From: Phymorhynchus buccinoides | Taxonomy: Eukaryota > Mollusca > Gastropoda > Neogastropoda > Raphitomidae | Length of the DNA stretch: 64,000 nt | Assembly: GCA_017654935.2 (NCBI GenBank) | Contig: CM065687.1 | Span: 23,958,637-24,022,636, forward strand | Reading direction: 5' to 3' | Shown: positions 1-64,000 of the stretch, in pieces | Numbering within the stretch: position 1 is the stretch's first letter | Layout: each line of letters starts with the position of its first letter | Position numbers and translations under genes: made by a program | The notes under the pieces: generated by a model | What the model was told of the DNA's origin: nothing | What the model saw: only the letters and a program-made list of their open reading frames with translations | Databases searched by the model: none

Positions 1-289
1 TCCCCCACCTTCTGGAAGTTCTGTGCTTGTAACTTCCTCCACTCTCTTTGACTCAGCCTTTTTCCTTGCTTTGTGTCATCAACTATCTTTCTGCCTTTTT
101 GGCTCATTCTCCTGCCTTTTCTAACAAAAAAATCTTCCATATGCAGTGTATTTTTTCTCCTTTGACCTTCTCCAAAATCGGAATGTGTCAGCTGAATGCA
201 GCGAGGAGACCAGTGAAAACTGGAAAACTAACACATACGTACCCATTGTGGCCTTTTGGCCTTGGAACGCAAAAGAAGAAGAAGAAGTA
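1..289 (+). repeat. GAA-tailed SINE-like repeat, family R1, copy cut by window start
   Basis: Contains the family blocks CCCACCTTCTGGAAGTT, CGGAATGTGTCAGCTGAATG and AGACCAGTGAAAACTG, and ends in (GAA)n. Other copies: 836-1170, 6716-7060 (-), 11586-12235, 13481-13608 (-), 19810-20130 (-), 42937-43345, 47517-47885 (-), 63855-64000 (-). The simple tail and both orientations suggest a retroposon. Confidence 0.7.
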
Positions 290-835
290 CCTGAATTCTG
301 TTGGTTGTTTTTTTTGCAGTGCCCTCTGCTTGAGTTTTAGGTTTTTGAAAAGATGAGGAGCAACCCCCCCCCATTCTTACCTTTCCATATTTTGTCCCCA
401 CCCCACCCCCCCCGCTTGTCACTGCCTATGTCATGCCTTAGATTTGTACTGGTAGTTAGCTTCAAGCAGAGCCTGTCAATCCCGTTAACCCTTCACTGCC
501 GGAGGAAAACAGAGAAATTATCGATGTTCTTATTATACAATTTAAAAGAGGCCTGTTAGACTCAATCTGAGAAAGTGGTCCAGAGATACATCTTTCCTGA
601 CTTGACTTGTCTAAACCAAAAACCATCATCCCAGGACATCAAAAGTTATAGCATCATCAATGACATCGCACATCACGTAATAGACACAGGACTGGGCAGG
701 GAAGGGGTTCAAATGGAATTTTCCTTTAGCTTCAGAAGGGGGTGGGGGGCATTGCCCACCTCATCCCCATCACCCCCCAACAGGGACGCTGCCTCAATCT
801 CTACCCTGCCGGGGACTTGGTGCTTAGGTGACCCC

Positions 836-1170
836 TTCTATTCGCCTTACCCCATGGGGATACCAGGGATTCTTTCGTACAAATAGTAACCCCACCTTCT
901 GGAAGTTATGTGCTTGTAACTTCCTCTAATCTGTCACTCTCTTTGACTCTGCCTTTTCCCTTTGCTTGCTGTCATGTTCTATCTGTCTGCCTTACTGGTC
1001 CAAATCTCCTACCTTTTTTCATGAAACTCTTACAAAGAATGTCTCCAGACGAAGACGGACATGCTGGGCCTATTTCTTGGTTTGGCGCATAGCGGCAGCA
1101 TGACATGTCTGCGGTCATAATTGACGGGAAACTGTCTGAACGATTGACGAAGATAAAGAAGATGCATAGA
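836..1170 (+). repeat. R1 repeat, subfamily with diverged 3' end
   Basis: Shares the CCCACCTTCTGGAAGTT block with other R1 copies, but ends in a region containing TCTGCGGTCATAATTGAC and GATTGACGAAGATAAAGAAG. That ending matches the copy at 19810-20130, which marks a subfamily. Confidence 0.6.
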
Positions 1171-1440
1171 CCAGAGAGTTCTGCTTTTGGCAAAGTTAAG
1201 CAAAGCGACCTTCTCTTCCAATGAAGAGGTGCAATGAAAATAAAAAGAGGTTGTTTGTGGGTCGTTGTTTTTTACTGTCCCATCTTCTTGGCCGTACATT
1301 CTGAATCCCAATTCGCAGCCACACCCCGGCTTGTCCAGATCGCAGAATCCAAAACCAGCAGTTGTTTGTGGTTTTGCTCGTCATCATTTTTAGAACAATT
1401 TGTCCCTTTTGTGTGTATTTGTACATGACTGTCTTTTTTG

Positions 1441-1669
1441 TGCGTGTGTGTATGTGTTTGTGTGTGTGTACGTGTGTGTTGTGTGTGTGTGTGTGTGTGT
1501 GTATGTGTGTGTGTGTGTGTGTTTGTGTGAGTAAGCGCTCATGTATGAGTCCTGGCTATACTTGCCTGCCCATACATTATGTGTGTGTACGTGTGTGTGT
1601 GTGTGTGTGTGTGTTTGTGAGAGTAAGCGCTCATGTATGAGTCCTGGCTATACTTGCCTGCCCATACAT

Positions 1670-1741
<72 letters not shown>

Positions 1742-1795
1742 TAAGCGCTCATGTATGAGTCCTGGCTATACTTGCATGCACATACATTATGTGTG
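1441..1795 (+). repeat. GT microsatellite interleaved with a tandem unit
   Basis: Three copies of a block containing GTAAGCGCTCATGTATGAGT, CCTGGCTATACTTGC and CATACATTATG alternate with long (GT)n runs. The last copy stops close to the exon-1 acceptor at 1811. Confidence 0.85.
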
Positions 1796-1811
1796 CCTGT
1801 GTTCCAAACAG

Positions 1812-59701
<57,890 letters not shown>

Positions 59702-60103
59702 GACGGACTCCTGCTTGTTAGGGGCCTCTTCTGTTTCGTTTACAAGTTTTTTTGTGGTGGGTTTTTTTCCCCATTAAGGGACAAAACTTTGTCCCTCACA
59801 CTGTGATGTACTGAAAGTGTGAAATTTAAAATGCTCTTGTCACATTTATACAAAACTGATTTGTGATTTTTTTTGTTACCTGTCCTTGATGTACCTGTCA
59901 TCGTGGTTCATCAAAATGACAGGCCATTTAAGCGTACTTCCAATGACATTGATACTTTTTATGACAATGCACATGTTAGGGACAGATGAACAAATGTTAA
60001 GGTAAGTTTATTCAGCTTGCATCTGTGCTATTTCTGTGTTTTGTTGAATGATAGTAAGTACTGTGGACTGGAACATGCCTTTCTGCCCATCACATTCCAT
60101 CTG

Positions 60104-60106
60104 AAG

Positions 60107-60137
<31 letters not shown>

Positions 60138-60415
60138 CTTACCCTGGCTTAAAGACTCCAGGGATCATCCCAACAGCCATAGCACTTGAGCACTATGGCA
60201 TAAATGCACCAGCTAGGGATGAGAACATTACGTGTGTGACCGCTTTACACATGGGCAGCCACACTCCGACTTCGGAGGATTTTAGACTGATTATGTTATG
60301 CTAGGAGCTTGTCATGGCTTAAGACAATCCCCGCACAACCATGCAGAACATAATAACATTTTGATGTAGCCTTGGTGTTCTGGCTTATGTCAAATGGTCT
60401 GAGGCAGCCTCGTGA
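60104..60415 (-). repeat. R2 repeat, copy 5
   Basis: A pure (TTG)n run of about 30 bp, then AAAGACTCCAGGGATCATCC through TGGCTTATGTCAAATGGTCT. It has the cleanest tail of the five. Confidence 0.75.
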
Positions 60416-60418
60416 AGT

Positions 60419-60614
60419 ATAAGGCCGGGTTCACATTAGACGCGTAAGTTCCGTACGGAAAACCTTTAATAAGTGGAAGAAAGAAGGATAAAAGTTTACG
60501 CATAATGGAGAAATTCGGACACGTGCGCAAATCTTTTCCCTTCTTTGTTTCACTTATTATGGATTGTGCACAGGTTTCCGCATGGAATATCTGCTTATGT
60601 GTGTACACGGCCTA
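60419..60614. mobile_element. MITE R10, copy 2
   Basis: AAGGCCGGGTTCACATTAGA ... GTGTACACGGCCT, directly abutting the R2 copy. The AATAAA at 60623 follows it. Confidence 0.65.
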
Positions 60615-60639
60615 ATTGTTAGAATAAAAAGCTATTAAC

Positions 60640-61184
60640 ATTCCATGTGTATAAATTATACTATAATGTCTAAGATAACAACTACTGTATTACACATTAT
60701 ATTTGTTTGCTTTTTATGTTTTTTTACAGGAATGTTGGAATCTGATTGAAATTACATTCTTTGAAGCAATGCATATTGAATTTTATTTTCATATTCTACA
60801 CCCTTTAGTTCAAAGTGAGAGCCTGTTGATTTGTGAATAGCATATCAGTTGTCAGTCGCTCTCATCAAAAGTAAAGTTGCGGCACAGACACAGATTTAAC
60901 GAAAGAAAGGAATAACGACGAAATAGGATTTTATGCCCTCTGCGGTCTTTCAACCATGTGGGGAATTTTTAAATACAAAGATGGTGGGAACAATACTGGA
61001 GGCAATGCCCGGAGGCAGTGCAACACCAGTAAAGTCCCGATTTTTTTTAACAATACAGATATGTGTAGCAGTAACCACGCCTCGGTTAAACCTCATCGGC
61101 TATGGTACCGCCACAAGTTATGAGATTAAGAATGAATCTTAACGTATGAAAGGAATAATGAAAGTACATGTGTACATAAATGGC
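60640..61184. other. downstream intergenic sequence, nothing recognised
   Basis: AT-rich DNA after the probable poly(A) signal, with no coding evidence on either strand. Confidence 0.5.
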
Positions 61185-61430
61185 TTAACCCTTTCACCGC
61201 CAGCCATATTTCAGCCAAAATGTTCCATTACATTTACCTGGGAAGAGAACAAAATCCATCTGCAGTATTGGGGATTCTTCTGTGACGTATATAAAATAAG
61301 GTCTATCCTTACTTCCCCAAACTAAGACAATAGAGTCTTTGGATAACAGACCCCAATTTGATGCCTTTTAGTGACACATGTGTTAAGTCACTGTGGTGCT
61401 AAAATGCGACTTTGGCGGTGAAAGGGTTAA
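61185..61430. mobile_element. piggyBac-like MITE, copy 4
   Basis: TTAACCCTTTCACCGCC ... TTGGCGGTGAAAGGGTTAA; the terminal repeat is perfect over about 16 bp, the cleanest copy here. Confidence 0.75.
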
Positions 61431-61504
61431 AGTAAAACACAAAATTGTGTCCCTTTCTCAAATAACTGAAAAGTATCTTTATTTTGTGTGTGAAAGTTAT
61501 GGGA

Positions 61505-61676
61505 CATTAATCCAATCAATCAATCAATATTTTTATTGTCCATTTTACAGGAAATTCTTTTTGCAGCAATAAAACAATCAACAAAACAACACAATAAAGA
61601 CAGACATAGTATACAGAGAAGACAAAAAATTAAATATGCGACTATTTTAAATACTGTGTGCACATACAATTCTTGG

Positions 61677-61763
<87 letters not shown>

Positions 61764-62274
61764 ACACACATCATGCACGTATACAACCATTTATCCATCT
61801 AACTATACATATAAACACATATATTTACACATACATACAACTTGCATTCACAAATTATATATCATACAAATATCTTAATCTATATGCATACATTCATAAT
61901 ACAACATTACATATCTACATGCATACACAACATACATAGATAGGCCTACATAGATAGAAAGACAGATAGATAGATAGACAGATACATACATACATACATA
62001 CATACACACATCTACATACATACATACATACCTACATTCATACATGTAAAGCAAACACATACAAAGCAAACATGAACACCACCGTTGCACCAACGTTAGT
62101 CCAACACTGCCCCCCCCCCTTCCCCCCCCCTTCCCCGCCCCCTATTCCATATATTCATCAGTAAAAGAAAGAACAACAAATTAATGATCAACAGTGTCTC
62201 TGATTTAAAACAAAATTGAAAGCAAAAGTACATTAAGAACTACAAAATTGTCACACATGCACGCACATATGCAG

Positions 62275-62310
<36 letters not shown>

Positions 62311-62530
62311 ACTCAAGCATGCAAGGACACACACGCACACACCCCGGCACGCATGTATGCACACATCTACTACACCCACCCACCTTCACCCACCCCATAC
62401 ACGCGCGCACACCCTCATAATCTCACTCATGCATGAACATTTAAAAAAGAAAAGCAATTCATAAACACCATTAAACACTGATTCAAAACACACACACACG
62501 CGCGCGCACGCATGCACACACACAGCACAG
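61505..62530 (-). repeat. probable retroelement 3' region with CA and GATA tracts
   Basis: (AATC)n, then TTTTTATTGTCCATTTTACA and AGGAAATTCTTTTTGCAGCA, a tail like 48030-48185 reversed. It is followed by (CA)n at 61679-61762, ACAT/GATA runs to 62050, C runs at 62110 and CA tracts to 62525. No reverse-transcriptase frame is seen. Confidence 0.45.
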
Positions 62531-62875
62531 GTCCGCGAATGGCACATCTTTTCTTTGTATGGTGGTATCTAAGTTTTGTTGTCTATGTTTGCAAGGTTTT
62601 TTTTCAACATCTGCTGTGTGATTATAGTTATTTTATTATTGAAAATTACGGATTTTATGTGGGACTTTAGTTGATTTTTTTGTTTGTCTTTTTAACACAA
62701 AATACCTTGAATTAAGCTACTTTGTTGTGTTGGTTTGAGTCATATGCTTTTCTTCGTTAATTAATTCACATCGCAACGATTTTGAATTATTAAAATAACT
62801 CGCAAATCACTCCAGCCATACACACAAACAAAACATACATAAACAAAAGGAGAAATCAAAGAAAATTGCGGGGTT

Positions 62876-63140
62876 TTCAGGTTTAGACATAGGAAGTGGT
62901 GGATCAGATATTTTTTTATATATATATAGACTTTTTATAGAAAAACTCTACACCGATTGGTTTTCCACAACAAACCACTACAAAAGCAAAGTCAGAAGCA
63001 AAATTGTGGTCTAAGGGAGCGAAGCAAGTTTAGAAGTGACCAAGGTATGGTGTGCGCACAGATTTACTTCCCTTGAAGCTAATGCATCAAATTGACAGCT
63101 ATCTATTAATTCTGGACATATATGACTTGAATGAGTTAAG
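62876..63140. repeat. R9 repeat, copy 2
   Basis: AGGTTTAGACATAGGAAGTG, CACTACAAAAGCAAAGTCAG and ATTGACAGCTATCTATTAAT match 4997-5275. Confidence 0.7.
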
Positions 63141-63854
63141 AGTGGACTGGTATAGAGGAGCAGTAAAATGACACAAGAAACTTGGGATACTTATTGATGT
63201 GTTATGCATATGTTTCATGTATAGAATATTATGGTTGGTATGATGACATGTACAGTGTTTGACTAAAGCGTTTTGTATTTCAGTCTTTCTTTTGTTTCTC
63301 ATGAGTAAGCTAGTGAGGGTTTAGAACAAATTGAAATAAACTCAGTTCTTGGTTTTTTTCACATAAACACTTTGTAGGGGGCATTAACAAGTACAAAATC
63401 CGTCCATATTGTATAAGCTGTCATTGATTGGGATGTTGATGCTTTTAAATACTGTTTAATGTGATGTTTTATGATGAATAATTCTTTATAACAACTGCTG
63501 TGATATTTTGATACTTCAGAAATCTGTCTAAAATTATGTAGTAGCTTGCAATATGCATTTATACATGGCAAAGAAGAAATGTTTTACGAATAAAGTTTGG
63601 ATTGTATTATGAAGCTCTTTGTGTTTGTGTGTGTGTGTGTGTGTGTATGTGGTGTGTGTTTGCATACACATGTGTGTGTGTTTTATTAACAAAATGTTTG
63701 CATGGAATAAACAATCCAATGACAAATTTAGTCTGTGGGTTTGTGTGACTAAACAAATATCACCCTTCAGAACATTTCAATGAATATGGCCAACAAATTA
63801 TCTCTTCCCTTATAACCGCGCGTTCTGCTGAACATAGTTTTCTGTCTTGTGATT
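63141..63854. other. intergenic, nothing recognised apart from a GT run
   Basis: AT-rich, with a GT microsatellite at about 63618-63690. No gene evidence. Confidence 0.5.
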
Positions 63855-64000
63855 GTGTTCTTCTTATATGGCCATAATGGGTAAGGTACATATGTGTTTT
63901 CAGTTTTCACTGGTCTCCCTGCTGCGTACAGCCAACACTTTCCAATTTCGGAGGAGCTCAAAATGAGACAAATTATTTGGAAGATTTTTTTTTCAAGGCA
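63855..64000 (-). repeat. R1 repeat cut by window end
   Basis: ttatatggccataatgggta, ttttcagttttcactggtct and tccaatttcggaggagctca: R1 in minus orientation. Confidence 0.65.

Larger units (their letters stand above)
59702..60628 (+). other. probable 3' UTR with AATAAA at 60623-60628
   Basis: AT-rich non-coding sequence follows the stop. The first AATAAA I see is at 60623-60628. Two interspersed repeats (60104-60415 and 60419-60614) lie inside, so a nearer non-canonical poly(A) site is possible. Confidence 0.35.

Noticed and set aside
1030..1426. Minus-strand frames of 76-93 codons before exon 1
   Set aside because: They overlap R1 repeat and AT-rich intron, with no splice-bounded or domain support.

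Overview
The window is animal nuclear DNA: GC-rich coding exons with GT-AG introns, set in AT-richer introns full of microsatellites, minisatellites, small DNA transposons and non-LTR retroelements. A CR1/L2-type reverse transcriptase fragment, tRNA-derived SINE pieces and very abundant GT/CA, CT and GAT microsatellites suggest a lophotrochozoan, perhaps a gastropod mollusc. That placement is inference; the sequence contains no marker gene.

One gene dominates and it lies on the plus strand. I reconstruct 33 consecutive exons from 1812 to the stop codon at 59699-59701. All 32 exon-exon joins keep phase and together give about 1860 residues; the 5' part lies left of the window. I recognise the product as the C-terminal part of CFAP54 (DUF4486 family), a very large alpha-helical protein of the C1d projection of the ciliary central pair in motile cilia and flagella. 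The family call is from memory of conserved blocks, without a search (about 0.7). The exon structure itself is better supported, by splice sites, phase continuity and base composition. No second host gene was found, and 60.6-64.0 kb looks intergenic.

Layout: 1.8-5.6 kb exons 1-4; 7.1-11.4 kb exons 5-8; 12.8-20.4 kb exons 9-14; 24.2-28.9 kb exons 15-17, including a recent 1.7 kb tandem duplication that carries a whole symmetric exon; 30.6 kb a 24-nt microexon; 35.6-51.5 kb exons 19-29; 56.3-59.7 kb exons 30-33 and the stop codon. The introns hold several recurring repeat families: a SINE-like GAA-tailed element (9 copies or parts), a CAA-tailed element (5), piggyBac-like TTAA MITEs (4), pogo-like CAGT/TA elements (at least 5 in three families), two 580-bp TACCG-terminal elements with shorter relatives, an IR-terminal GGCC element, and a LINE inserted in a minisatellite.

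The most unusual feature is that tandem arrays repeatedly start inside an exon and run across its splice site. At 12 or more exons the edge and its donor or acceptor have been copied, from 2 up to 33 times (exon 21: 32 intact CAG|gtaggt donors over 2 kb). Several copies are in frame and could change the protein by splice-site choice. This gene-wide pattern of exon-edge tandem duplication is what I would follow up first.
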